From Hymenobacter sp. DG25B (lineage in GTDB: Bacteria; Bacteroidota; Bacteroidia; Cytophagales; Hymenobacteraceae): a stretch of DNA of 64,000 nucleotides. Below, piece after piece: positions 53,482-62,054 of the stretch (positions are counted from its first letter, which is position 1; every line of letters starts with the position of its first letter). The translations under genes and the position numbers were made by a program. Location: NCBI RefSeq assembly GCF_000801315.1, contig NZ_CP010054.1:558001-622000 (forward strand). The letters run 5' to 3'. Under the pieces are notes generated by a model. The model made no database searches. It saw only the letters and a list, made by a program, of their open reading frames with translations, and was not told where the DNA came from.

Positions 53482-54030
53482 ATGTTTGCTTCCCGCTCTG
53501 CTGCCTTGCTGGCGGCACTTTTCTTAGTAGCCTGTTCCCCACAAACGGATACTGATAAAGGAAAAAAGCCACTGGCCTTCAACGATTTTGAGAATGTAGA
53601 TGGCTGGCTGGCTGACTCGCCCTATCTGTTAACCCTAAGCCGGGAAAAAGCCCACTCCGGCACCTATAGCAGCCGGGTAGATGGCAACCATGAATTCAGC
53701 CTGGGCTACAACAACGCCCTCAGCCGACTCTCCCCCGACTGGCCGCCTAAGCTGACGGTGGGCGCCTGGGTGTTCGTGCCCAACGAACAGGCCAGCGCCC
53801 AACTGGTCATCGAGATAAAGCAGCCAGGCAAGGACGGCAAAGGGCTGCTCTGGCAGGGGCTGGACCTGAGCAAAGCCGTGAAGCTGTACAACCAGTGGCA
53901 ATACGTGGAGCAAACCATTACCCTGCCCGATACGGCCGGCCCCCAAAGCCGGCTGCTGGCGTACGTGTGGCGCGGGCAGAGTACCCAGCCCGTTTTTATG
54001 GACGATTTGCAGGTAACGCTGGGCAAATAG
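53482..54030 (+). CDS. Lipoprotein with carbohydrate-binding-like domain (paralogue of 51534)
   Basis: 182 residues: lipoprotein signal ALFLVACSP (Cys at about 18), then NDFENVDGW, EKAHSGTYSSRVDGNHEFSL, LTVGAWVFVPNEQASAQLVI, YNQWQYVEQTITLP and VFMDDLQVTL. Matches 51534 segment by segment and the GT-C tails more loosely. Probably an extracytoplasmic glycan-binding partner of the membrane protein encoded before it. Convergent with 54042. Confidence 0.82.
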   Translation: MFASRSAALLAALFLVACSPQTDTDKGKKPLAFNDFENVDGWLADSPYLLTLSREKAHSGTYSSRVDGNHEFSLGYNNALSRLSPDWPPKLTVGAWVFVPNEQASAQLVIEIKQPGKDGKGLLWQGLDLSKAVKLYNQWQYVEQTITLPDTAGPQSRLLAYVWRGQSTQPVFMDDLQVTLGK

Positions 54031-54041
54031 CCTGCGGTGCG

Positions 54042-55877
54042 CTATTCCGTCACGTCTATGGGGCGGCGCAGGCGTACGGGCCAGTCCTGGAAATCTTTAC
54101 TAACCAGGCTGATTTCCAATGTGTAGCGACCCGGCTGGTGCGGCGCCTGCACGCGGATAGTTTGCGTCCAGGGCTGCCACACGTCCACCTCCAGCGCTAC
54201 CTCCAGCGGGGCCGTGTCTGAGGGCCAGTTGTGGGGCTTATAGAAGCCGGAACGGATTAAGGTAGGGTACGGACCACGTATGCCCGAGTGCAGCGGCTGC
54301 GCCGCTGCGGGCACGCGCACCTGCACCCGCAGCTGCTGCACCTGCCCCGCCCGGATAGCTGTGGGCAACGAATCAACCAGTTGCAGCTGCACCTGCCGGT
54401 GCGCCCCAATATAGCGGCGCAGGGCGGCTGTATCCTGGGGCGGCTGGGTGTTGAGGACGCGGTACGCGGTATTGGGGAAGCGGTAGTACCGGGTAGGTAC
54501 CTGGGCGCTGGGAATGTTATCAAAAGGCTCCAGAAACGTGGTGGTCTGCGCGCCCGCCGCGGCCAGCTGATCTACGTCCCAGCCCACCCGCACGGTCTGC
54601 ACCGAGTCGGGGTTTTGGCGGGCGCTGACCATCATGGTTTCGCTGGCCATGGCCCACCAAGGCCAGCCCGCCCGCAGGCCCTGCGGATCCACGTTATCGG
54701 GGTACATAATGTATTTGCGCTCCGGAAACTGCCGGGTATAGGTAAGCAAGTGCTTCAGCCACTGCTGATAAGCGGTATAGGGAATATGCTGATGCCAGAG
54801 CACCGCCAGGCGCAGGCCCAAAACCAGGGCCAGCAGTCTGGCGGCCACCAGCCGGCCCTGCCCGCTCCAACGGTGCTCCAGGGCAGGCAGCAACTCCATG
54901 GCCAGGGGAATCGCCACAAAAAATGTAAGCGGCAGATACAGGTTTTCCAGATACGTAACTTCGGTATAGCCTCCGCGGGTAACGCTTACAATAAAGACGT
55001 ACCCAACCACACTACCCCAAATCAGCAGCAGGCGCAGCGTAGCCAGCCAGCTGCGCTGCCGCAGGTAGAACACCGTGAGCACGGCCAGCAGCACCGGCAG
55101 CAGAATAAAGTTATGGGTACTCAGGTGCCAGAAGTTGTCGAAGCTTTCCAGCGAGAGGTAGTGCGGAAAGTATTTCAGCAGGTTGGGCACAAACGTCATC
55201 TGCGAGTCCTCGTAGGAGCCGGGCGGAATCAGCTTGGTGCGCAGCACATGCAGGGCCAGGGCCAGCGCCAGGTAGCCGTAGTAGGCCCAGTCCCGGAAGC
55301 GCCGGTTCAGTAGCCAGTCATACACCCACACAAACAAAAAGGCTATGAGGGCGGTGGGGTAGCCAAAAATGAATACCGGAATCAGCGCCGCCAGCGCCAG
55401 ACTACTAAAGCGCCGCTGAATGGGCGCCTGCCGGGCTACGCCGGCATAAAAAAGCAGCAGCGGCATCAGCGCCTGCGGCAGCTCCGACTGCGACCAGTAA
55501 AACGTACGCGTAGAGAGCAGCACCATCAGTAGAGGCACTACCAAGGCCACCTGCTCGTTGCGCAGCCAGTAAGCGCACGCCAGAAACACCGCCAGGTAGT
55601 ACCCCACAAAAACCAGGGAGTACAGCCGCAGCACCACATCCAGCGGCAAGCCCGCCTTCACGGCCATTAAAGTGGGCCACTGCGTAACCACGGCCACAAA
55701 CCGCCGGTTCTGCAGAAACAGCGCCTGGGTTTTAGTGTACACATAGGTGTGCCAGGCCAGGTCATAGTAAGCCGCCCGCTCCAGATAAAAATGCCAGGCA
55801 AAAAACAGCAGGACCAGCAACGTACCCAGCGCCAGGCGCATGGGCCAACGGGTAGCATATACTTTGGGAAGGAGCAT
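54042..55877 (-). CDS. GT-C-like membrane protein with soluble C-terminal domain
   Basis: 611 residues from ATG 55877. About ten membrane helices (to about 380); the first loop has YYDLAWHTYVYTKTQALFLQ and NRRFVAVVTQWP, followed by a soluble C-terminal region (about 390-611) ending in a beta-rich part with LRVQVRVPAAAQPLHSG and GRYTLEISLVSKDFQDWP. Third gene of a minus-strand set after the SDR and a GT2. GTG 55907 would add 10 residues. Acceptor unknown. Confidence 0.72.
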   Translation of the reverse strand: MLLPKVYATRWPMRLALGTLLVLLFFAWHFYLERAAYYDLAWHTYVYTKTQALFLQNRRFVAVVTQWPTLMAVKAGLPLDVVLRLYSLVFVGYYLAVFLACAYWLRNEQVALVVPLLMVLLSTRTFYWSQSELPQALMPLLLFYAGVARQAPIQRRFSSLALAALIPVFIFGYPTALIAFLFVWVYDWLLNRRFRDWAYYGYLALALALHVLRTKLIPPGSYEDSQMTFVPNLLKYFPHYLSLESFDNFWHLSTHNFILLPVLLAVLTVFYLRQRSWLATLRLLLIWGSVVGYVFIVSVTRGGYTEVTYLENLYLPLTFFVAIPLAMELLPALEHRWSGQGRLVAARLLALVLGLRLAVLWHQHIPYTAYQQWLKHLLTYTRQFPERKYIMYPDNVDPQGLRAGWPWWAMASETMMVSARQNPDSVQTVRVGWDVDQLAAAGAQTTTFLEPFDNIPSAQVPTRYYRFPNTAYRVLNTQPPQDTAALRRYIGAHRQVQLQLVDSLPTAIRAGQVQQLRVQVRVPAAAQPLHSGIRGPYPTLIRSGFYKPHNWPSDTAPLEVALEVDVWQPWTQTIRVQAPHQPGRYTLEISLVSKDFQDWPVRLRRPIDVTE

Positions 55878-55933
55878 ACAGGATGAAATAGCGGGGCGAA
55901 GGGCCACGCAGGGTACTGGTAGAACCGCCTGGT

Positions 55934-56752
55934 TTAACCAAACAGCCCGTACTTCACTATGCAGTAAATAGCCCGCACACCATCGCGCCAGCCTATTTTC
56001 TTGCCCTCGGCGTAGGTGCGGCCATAGTAGCTGATACCCACCTCGTAAATGCGTACGCCGGGCACGCGGGCCACTTTAGCGGTTACTTCGGGCTCAAAGC
56101 CAAACCGCTTTTCCTCCAGCACCAGGCTCTGAATAATATCCCGCCGAAACAGCTTATAGCAGGTTTCCATATCGGTCAGGTTCAGATCCGTGAACATGTT
56201 GGACAGGAAGGTGAGGAACTTATTGCCGATGCTGTGCCAGAAAAACAGGATACGGTGGGGCTTGCCGCCCATAAACCGGGAACCGAATACCACATCGGCA
56301 AAGCCTTTCAGAATGGGCTTAAACAGCACGTTATACTCCTCCGGGTCGTATTCCAGGTCGGCGTCCTGAATAATGACATAGTCGCCGGTAGCCTCCCGGA
56401 TGCCCGTGTGCAGGGCCGCGCCCTTGCCCTGATTTACGCTGTGGTGCAGCAGCCGCAGCCCCATTTTAGGGTTCTGCTCCATGTAGCTGGTAATGGCGGC
56501 CGCCGAGCCATCGGTAGAGCAGTCATTCACCAGAATAATCTCCTTGCGGATGCCATTTACCAGCACGGTTTCGTGCAGCAAATCCAGAATCTGATGAATG
56601 GTGCGGGCTTCGTTATAAACCGGAATAACGATAGAGAGCGTATCAAACTTGACCAAATCGGGGGTAGTTGAGCGTGGTTGGGGGCCAGTGGCCGCTGCGA
56701 AGGAAGCGCCTAAAAGCGTTTCCGCCAACAGCGGCCCCGGGCAAATCAGCAA
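55934..56752 (-). CDS. Glycosyltransferase family 2 (polyprenyl-phosphate mannose synthase-like)
   Basis: 272 residues. [18 protein letters not shown] begins the GT-A fold; [15 protein letters not shown] holds the DxD motif; [14 protein letters not shown] is typical of DPM1-like synthases. The start is uncertain: TTG 56752 lies 6 bases after the SDR stop, and TTG 56656 would drop 32 poorly conserved residues. There is no ATG or GTG between. It would supply polyprenyl-phosphate sugar for the GT-C gene that follows (inference). Confidence 0.85.
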   Translation of the reverse strand: MLICPGPLLAETLLGASFAAATGPQPRSTTPDLVKFDTLSIVIPVYNEARTIHQILDLLHETVLVNGIRKEIILVNDCSTDGSAAAITSYMEQNPKMGLRLLHHSVNQGKGAALHTGIREATGDYVIIQDADLEYDPEEYNVLFKPILKGFADVVFGSRFMGGKPHRILFFWHSIGNKFLTFLSNMFTDLNLTDMETCYKLFRRDIIQSLVLEEKRFGFEPEVTAKVARVPGVRIYEVGISYYGRTYAEGKKIGWRDGVRAIYCIVKYGLFG

Positions 56753-56758
56753 AAACCC

Positions 56759-57550
56759 TTACAGGCTGCCGGTGCGGCCGCCATCTACGGGCACGTTAAT
56801 GCCGTTGATATAGCCGGCCGCCGGCGAGGCCAGAAACGCTACGGCGGCGGCTACTTCCCCGACCTGGCCAAAGCGCTGGGCCGGAATCAGGCGCAGCATG
56901 CCGGCCTCAATTTCCTCCGTCGTCTGCCCGGTAGTCTGCACTTTTTTCTCGATGAGCGAGGTGTGCCGCTGCGTGATGGTAGCACCGGGCAGCACGTTGT
57001 TCACGGTAATGCCATGCGCCGCCAGCTCGTTGGCCAGGGTTTTAGCCCAGTTGGCCACCGCCGCCCGAATGGTGTTGGATACGCCCAGTCCCGGCAGCGG
57101 CTGCTTTACGGAAGTGCTGATAATATTGATGATGCGCCCGTAGCCGCTGGCTTTCATGCCCGGCACCACAGCCTGAGCCAGCAGGTGGTTGCACACTAAA
57201 TGCTGCTCAAACGCCGCCCGAAAAGCATCCACGCTGGCCTCCAGAATGGGGCCGCCGGCCGGGCCACCCGTGTTGTTCACCAGAATCTGAAAGCCAGCGG
57301 GGTGGCTACCCAAATATTCCTGCAGGCGCTGGGCCAGCTGGTCGGGGTGGGAGAAATCGGCTACTATATAATCGTGCTGCTGGCCGTGGTCAGTGGGCAA
57401 ATTGGCGGCGGCTTCCCGCAGACTGGCTTCGTTGCGGGCCAGGAGCGTGACGGTGGCGCCCAGGCGGGCCAACTCTTCGGCGGCGGCCCGGCCAATGCCC
57501 TGGGTACTGCCGCCCACCAGCGCGCGGTAGGGAGTTAAGGAAAGATTCAC
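56759..57550 (-). CDS. SDR-family protein with altered active site
   Basis: 263 residues. NAD(P) site GGSTQGIGRA and VNNTGGPAGG are present, and the C-terminal GYINGINVPVDGGRTG is normal. At the catalytic Tyr-x3-Lys site the sequence reads GVSNTIRAAV, so Tyr is replaced by Ser158 and Lys by Arg162. This branch of SDR is known in Bacteroidota next to kynurenine genes; its activity is uncertain. Divergent from the 3-hydroxyanthranilate dioxygenase gene. Confidence 0.87.
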   Translation of the reverse strand: MNLSLTPYRALVGGSTQGIGRAAAEELARLGATVTLLARNEASLREAAANLPTDHGQQHDYIVADFSHPDQLAQRLQEYLGSHPAGFQILVNNTGGPAGGPILEASVDAFRAAFEQHLVCNHLLAQAVVPGMKASGYGRIINIISTSVKQPLPGLGVSNTIRAAVANWAKTLANELAAHGITVNNVLPGATITQRHTSLIEKKVQTTGQTTEEIEAGMLRLIPAQRFGQVGEVAAAVAFLASPAAGYINGINVPVDGGRTGSL

Positions 57551-57702
57551 GGTGGAATAAGAATAAGGATGCGACAGACGGCAAGGTAGAAAGTTGTGGG
57601 CTTACGCGGGAAGTTGCGGCGGCAATTCCGTACTTAGCCGGGCGTTTGTGCTGGTTTTTTGGCCTGCTGCGCCCTTTGTTTCCCACCTCAACCCGCCCCG
57701 TT

Positions 57703-58233
57703 ATGCCCGTCGCCCGTCCTTTCAACTTCCAGCAGTGGATTGATGAACACCGCCATTTGCTGAAGCCACCCGTGGGCAACCAGCAGGTGTTCAAAGACAA
57801 CAAAGACTTTATTGTGATGGTGGTGGGCGGCCCCAACGCTCGCAAAGACTACCACGTGGACGAAGGCGAAGAGCTGTTCCTGCAGATAGAGGGCGACATA
57901 GTAGTCAAGATTATCGAAGACGGTAAGCCCGTGGATATCGAAATCAAGCAGGGCAGCATGTTTCTGCTGCCGCCCGGCGTGCCCCACTCCCCGCGCCGCC
58001 CGGCCGGCACCGTGGGCCTGGTAATAGAGCGCTACCGCTCTGCAGGCGAGCTGGATGGCTTTCAATGGTACTGTGAAAACTGCGGCAACAAGCTCTACGA
58101 GGAATTCGCTGAAATCACGGATATCGTGGCCCAGCTGCCGCCCATTATGAACCGCTTCTGGCAGGATGAGCACAAGCGGACCTGTCAGGTGTGCGGCACC
58201 GTAATGCAGCCACCCGCGCCGGTTGCTTCCTGA
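57703..58233 (+). CDS. nbaC: 3-hydroxyanthranilate 3,4-dioxygenase
   Basis: Opens the ring of 3-hydroxyanthranilate to ACMS in tryptophan breakdown. 176 residues, cupin fold, Fe(II) ligands His51, Glu57 (DYHVDEGEELF) and His95 (GVPHSP) at the same numbers as the Cupriavidus enzyme, and substrate Arg47. The extra rubredoxin-like site is complete: Cys124, Cys127, Cys161, Cys164. ATG 57703 gives the normal N-terminus. The decarboxylase gene starts 23 bases later. Confidence 0.95.
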   Translation: MPVARPFNFQQWIDEHRHLLKPPVGNQQVFKDNKDFIVMVVGGPNARKDYHVDEGEELFLQIEGDIVVKIIEDGKPVDIEIKQGSMFLLPPGVPHSPRRPAGTVGLVIERYRSAGELDGFQWYCENCGNKLYEEFAEITDIVAQLPPIMNRFWQDEHKRTCQVCGTVMQPPAPVAS

Positions 58234-58256
58234 TTTATTGCTTCTAGTCCCCACCC

Positions 58257-59303
58257 GTGCTTAAAGTCGATATTCACACTCACATCCTGCCCGAAACCTG
58301 GCCCGACCTGCGCGAGCGGTACGGCTACGGCGGCTTCATCCGGCTGGAGCACCACAAGCCGTGCTGCGCCCGCATGATGCAGGATGATAAGTTCTTCCGC
58401 GAAATCCAGGATAATTGCTGGGACCCGCAGGTGCGCATGCGGGAGTACGACCAGTTTGGCGTTGATGTGCAAGTGCTCAGCACCGTACCCGTGATGTTCA
58501 GCTATTGGGCTAAGCCCCACGATGCGCTGGACCTGAGCCGCCTGCTCAACGACCATATTGCCGGCGTGGTGGCCCGCTACCCCACGCGTTTCGTGGGCTT
58601 GGGTACCATCCCTATGCAGGCTCCCGATCTGGCTATCAAGGAGCTGGAGCGCTGCGTGAAAGAGCTGGGCATGGCCGGCGTACAGATTGGCTCCCACGTG
58701 AACGACTGGAATCTGGACGCCCCGCAGCTGTTTGAGGTATTTGCGGCCGCCGAGGAGCTGGGTGCCTGCGTATTCGTGCATCCCTGGGACATGATGGGCC
58801 AGCAGAAAATGCCCAAATACTGGCTACCCTGGCTGGTGGGTATGCCCGCCGAAAGCACCCTGGCGCTCTGCTCCCTGGTTTTTGGTGGCGTGCTGGAGCG
58901 CCTGCCTAAGCTGCGCGTAGCCGTAGCCCACGGCGGCGGCACGTTTGCCTCTACCATTGGCCGCATTGAGCACGGCTTCCACGTGCGCCCCGACCTGTGC
59001 GCCATCGACAACAACGTAAACCCCCGCGAGTACCTGGGCCGGTTCTGGGTAGATTCCCTGGTGCACGACCCGCTGATGCTGGACTACCTGGTGAAAACAC
59101 TGGGCGCCGATAAAATCACCCTCGGTACCGATTATCCTTTTCCCCTAGGCGAGCTGCAACCGGGGCAATTGATTGAATCCATGCCTTTCCCTGATGAAAT
59201 AAAAGCCCGCATGCTGGGTCAGAATGCCCTGGACTGGCTGGGTCCCCAACATCCGCAGATAGCCCGCCTTATGACCTCCAACGCAACCACCGGACTCCGG
59301 TAA
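58257..59303 (+). CDS. nbaD: 2-amino-3-carboxymuconate-6-semialdehyde decarboxylase
   Basis: Removes CO2 from ACMS and commits the pathway to 2-aminomuconate and not to quinolinate/NAD. 348 residues from GTG 58257, amidohydrolase fold. Zinc ligands His7, His9 (DIHTHILPE), His175 (FVHPWDMM) and Asp292 (GTDYPFPLG) are all present. Coupled to the dioxygenase gene before it. Confidence 0.94.
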   Translation: MLKVDIHTHILPETWPDLRERYGYGGFIRLEHHKPCCARMMQDDKFFREIQDNCWDPQVRMREYDQFGVDVQVLSTVPVMFSYWAKPHDALDLSRLLNDHIAGVVARYPTRFVGLGTIPMQAPDLAIKELERCVKELGMAGVQIGSHVNDWNLDAPQLFEVFAAAEELGACVFVHPWDMMGQQKMPKYWLPWLVGMPAESTLALCSLVFGGVLERLPKLRVAVAHGGGTFASTIGRIEHGFHVRPDLCAIDNNVNPREYLGRFWVDSLVHDPLMLDYLVKTLGADKITLGTDYPFPLGELQPGQLIESMPFPDEIKARMLGQNALDWLGPQHPQIARLMTSNATTGLR

Positions 59304-59359
59304 ATGGGCTATGAAGAAGCATGATGCTAAGCTGGTAAACCTTTGTAGCCATTCCTGAG

Positions 59360-60634
59360 ATGCTCGAGCCTTCGTATCGTCGTCAGGCGGTGTATTACGG
59401 TTTGCTGTTTATGATGCTGATGGTGTTGGTACCCCGGGCCGGCCACCAAGGCGACGTAGGCTACTGGGCAAATTGGGCATCGTATATACTTGAGCATGGG
59501 CTGGGCAACACATACGCTGACCCCAGCAACAACTACAATCCCTTTTACCACTACATCCTGTGGCTTTTCGGAAAGCTGCTGGGTAATGCTGAGCGTATCA
59601 GGTCCTATATCAACTCGCTGAAGGGATTCACGCTACTCTTTGATTTTGCCGGGGCTATTTGGGCCGCCTCTCTGGTAGCACAGCGTAACCGCCGGTTTGA
59701 GCTGAGCCTGCTACTGCTGTTCAATATTGCATATCTGTATAACACCCTGATTTGGGAGCAGGTGGATGCCATTTATACGTTCTGGGTGTTTGGAGCCGTA
59801 GTATTCGCAGTACAGAGGAAGCCAGTGCTTAGCGTAATGCTCTATGTATTGGCGTTGGCCACTAAAACGCAGGCCATCATCTTTATGCCTCCGCTACTGT
59901 TACTGTGGCTTCCCCTTTGGTGGCAGCGCCCGCAGTGGATCTGGAAATCTGTTGGCGCCGCTGCACTCACATCATTATTACTGTTGGCGCCCTTTATCTG
60001 GGGTGGTACCAAAAACTACCTGCCCCACATTCTGGACATAAACCGGGACGCGGTTGATTATGCTCCGGTGGTAGCTGTGAATGCCTACAATTTCTGGCAT
60101 CTTCTTTTTCAGAATGTAGACCTGCGGTTTGTTTCCGATGCCCAACATTTCGCCGGGCTCACCTACAAGGGTTGGGGGTTGTTGCTCTTCTTTGGCTTTT
60201 CCGCCATTACACTTTTTCCCTTGCTGGCCTCGGCTGTGCAAAGTGTGCTGAAGTGGCCACGTACCCAAATCTGCCTTAACCCAGGTCCATCTATAGAATT
60301 GGTTCTGCTAAGTTGTGCCCTGATTCCGCTGCTGTTTGCGTTTTTCAACACCCAGATGCATGAGCGGTACTGGCACCCGGCCATTCTATTTTTAGGAGCT
60401 TACGGTTTTTTGACCCGTAGTTACTGGCTGTACATAGCGGTTTCAGTGGCCTACTTCCTCAATCTGGAATCGGTGCTGCATTTCCTGAAATCAAAGCCTT
60501 ACACCATCACCATTATGCAGCCCTGGTTTGTGGCCACTTTATTTGGTCTGATCATTCTGTTGGGCTTGGTTAAGCTGTACGCCAGCGTAAAATGGCCTTG
60601 GACAGCGTTGCCGGAGCCATCTGCTTCAAGTTAA
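59360..60634 (+). CDS. Polytopic membrane protein, GT-C mannosyltransferase-like, low GC
   Basis: 424 residues with about ten membrane helices. The first loop GDVGYWANWASYILEHGLG and NNYNPFYHYILW, then YLYNTLIWEQVDAIYTFW, recall GT-C enzymes of the PIG-M/ALG type. GC is about 51% by hand count of six lines from 59401, against 65-70% in the flanking genes, which points to later acquisition. It interrupts the kynurenine cluster between the decarboxylase gene and kynU. Confidence 0.75.
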   Translation: MLEPSYRRQAVYYGLLFMMLMVLVPRAGHQGDVGYWANWASYILEHGLGNTYADPSNNYNPFYHYILWLFGKLLGNAERIRSYINSLKGFTLLFDFAGAIWAASLVAQRNRRFELSLLLLFNIAYLYNTLIWEQVDAIYTFWVFGAVVFAVQRKPVLSVMLYVLALATKTQAIIFMPPLLLLWLPLWWQRPQWIWKSVGAAALTSLLLLAPFIWGGTKNYLPHILDINRDAVDYAPVVAVNAYNFWHLLFQNVDLRFVSDAQHFAGLTYKGWGLLLFFGFSAITLFPLLASAVQSVLKWPRTQICLNPGPSIELVLLSCALIPLLFAFFNTQMHERYWHPAILFLGAYGFLTRSYWLYIAVSVAYFLNLESVLHFLKSKPYTITIMQPWFVATLFGLIILLGLVKLYASVKWPWTALPEPSASS

Positions 60635-60665
60635 GCTTGCTCCACTCTTAGAGGCCGCCCCTGCC

Positions 60666-60673
60666 TATCTTTG
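60666..60673 (+). promoter_or_regulatory. -7 element immediately before kynU
   Basis: TATCTTTG matches TAnnTTTG and lies only 7 bases before ATG 60681, so the transcript could be nearly leaderless. No TTG at the ideal -33 spacing. Confidence 0.4.
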
Positions 60674-60680
60674 CCCACAC

Positions 60681-61964
60681 ATGACCTTCGAGCCTACTCC
60701 CGAATTCGCTGCCCACCTAGACGCGCAGGATCCGCTGCATTTGTTCCGTACTCAGTTCCACATTCCCCCTGGTCCTGAAGGGGGAGAAGCGGTGTACCTG
60801 TGCGGCAACTCCCTGGGGCTTTTGCCCCGCGCTGCCCGCGCCGCCGTGGAGGAGGAGTTTGCCTCCTGGGAAGAGCGCGCCGTGGAAGGCCATTTCCTGG
60901 GCGCTATGCCTTGGATGCACTACCACGAAAACCTGACGGCGGCCACCGCCCGGCTGGTAGGCGCCCAGCCCGTGGAAGTGGTAGTGATGAACAGCCTCAC
61001 CGTGAACCTGCATCTGCTGCTGATTTCCTTCTACCGGCCCACCACCTCGCGCTACAAAGTACTGATGGAAGGCGGCGCTTTCCCTTCGGATCAGTACGCC
61101 TTGGAGTCGCAGGTGAAGCTGCACGGCTACCAGCCCGAGGAGGCCATTGTGGAGCTGGTGCCGCGCCCCGGCGAGCACACGCTGCGCACCGAGGACATTG
61201 AAGCCAAAATTCAGGAGCTGGGCGATTCGCTGGCTACCGTGATTCTGGGTGGCGTGAACTACTACACCGGGCAGGCCTTTGATATGGCTGCAATCACGCG
61301 GGCCGGCCACGCCGTAGGGGCCATGGTCGGCTTCGACCTGGCCCACGCCGCCGGCAACCTGCTGCTGCACCTGCACGACTGGGACGTAGACTTTGCCTGC
61401 TGGTGCTCCTACAAATACCTTAACTCCGGCCCCGGCGGCACCAGTGGCGTGTTCGTGCACGAGCGGTTTGCCAACCGCCCCGATCTGCCACGCCTGGCCG
61501 GCTGGTGGGGCCACGACCCCGCCGACCGTTTTCAGATGAAAAAAGGCTTCCGGCCCATGCCCGGCGCGGCCGGCTGGCAGCTCTCCAACGCCCAGATTTT
61601 CCCCATGGCCATCCACCGCGTGGCCCTCAACCTGGTGGAGGAAGCAGGCGGCATGCCGGCGCTGCGGCAAAAGAGCGAGCAGCTCACGGCTTACCTCGAG
61701 TTTCTGATTCGGCGCCTGGAACTGGCCAAGGATGTCCTCGAAATTATTACCCCGCCCGACCCCGCCCAGCGCGGCTGCCAGCTTTCTCTGCTGGTGCACC
61801 GCAACGGCCGCGAGCTGTTTGAGCACCTGGCCAGCGTGGGCATAATGGCCGACTGGCGCGAGCCTAACGTTATTCGGATGGCGCCCGTGCCGCTGTACAA
61901 TACCTTCGCCGATGTCCAGCGCGCCGGTGCGGCCCTGGCCGATTGGTCGCGCTGGGCGGAATAA
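60681..61964 (+). CDS. kynU: Kynureninase
   Basis: PLP enzyme that splits kynurenine or 3-hydroxykynurenine to (3-hydroxy)anthranilate plus alanine. 427 residues; LCGNSLGLLPR near the N-terminus, FDLAHAAGNL, the PLP lysine Lys245 in CSYKYLNSGPGG, and WWGHDPADRFQMKKGFRPMPG are all diagnostic. It supplies the substrate for the dioxygenase at 57703. Kynurenine monooxygenase and tryptophan dioxygenase are not in this window. Confidence 0.95.
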   Translation: MTFEPTPEFAAHLDAQDPLHLFRTQFHIPPGPEGGEAVYLCGNSLGLLPRAARAAVEEEFASWEERAVEGHFLGAMPWMHYHENLTAATARLVGAQPVEVVVMNSLTVNLHLLLISFYRPTTSRYKVLMEGGAFPSDQYALESQVKLHGYQPEEAIVELVPRPGEHTLRTEDIEAKIQELGDSLATVILGGVNYYTGQAFDMAAITRAGHAVGAMVGFDLAHAAGNLLLHLHDWDVDFACWCSYKYLNSGPGGTSGVFVHERFANRPDLPRLAGWWGHDPADRFQMKKGFRPMPGAAGWQLSNAQIFPMAIHRVALNLVEEAGGMPALRQKSEQLTAYLEFLIRRLELAKDVLEIITPPDPAQRGCQLSLLVHRNGRELFEHLASVGIMADWREPNVIRMAPVPLYNTFADVQRAGAALADWSRWAE

Positions 61965-62054
61965 TTTTTTGGGTTTAGCTGTTTAAATGCAGTCTGAATT
62001 CGTACCTGCACATATCCCACCTGCGGATATCTGTTATTTAAGTTGATTTCACCT

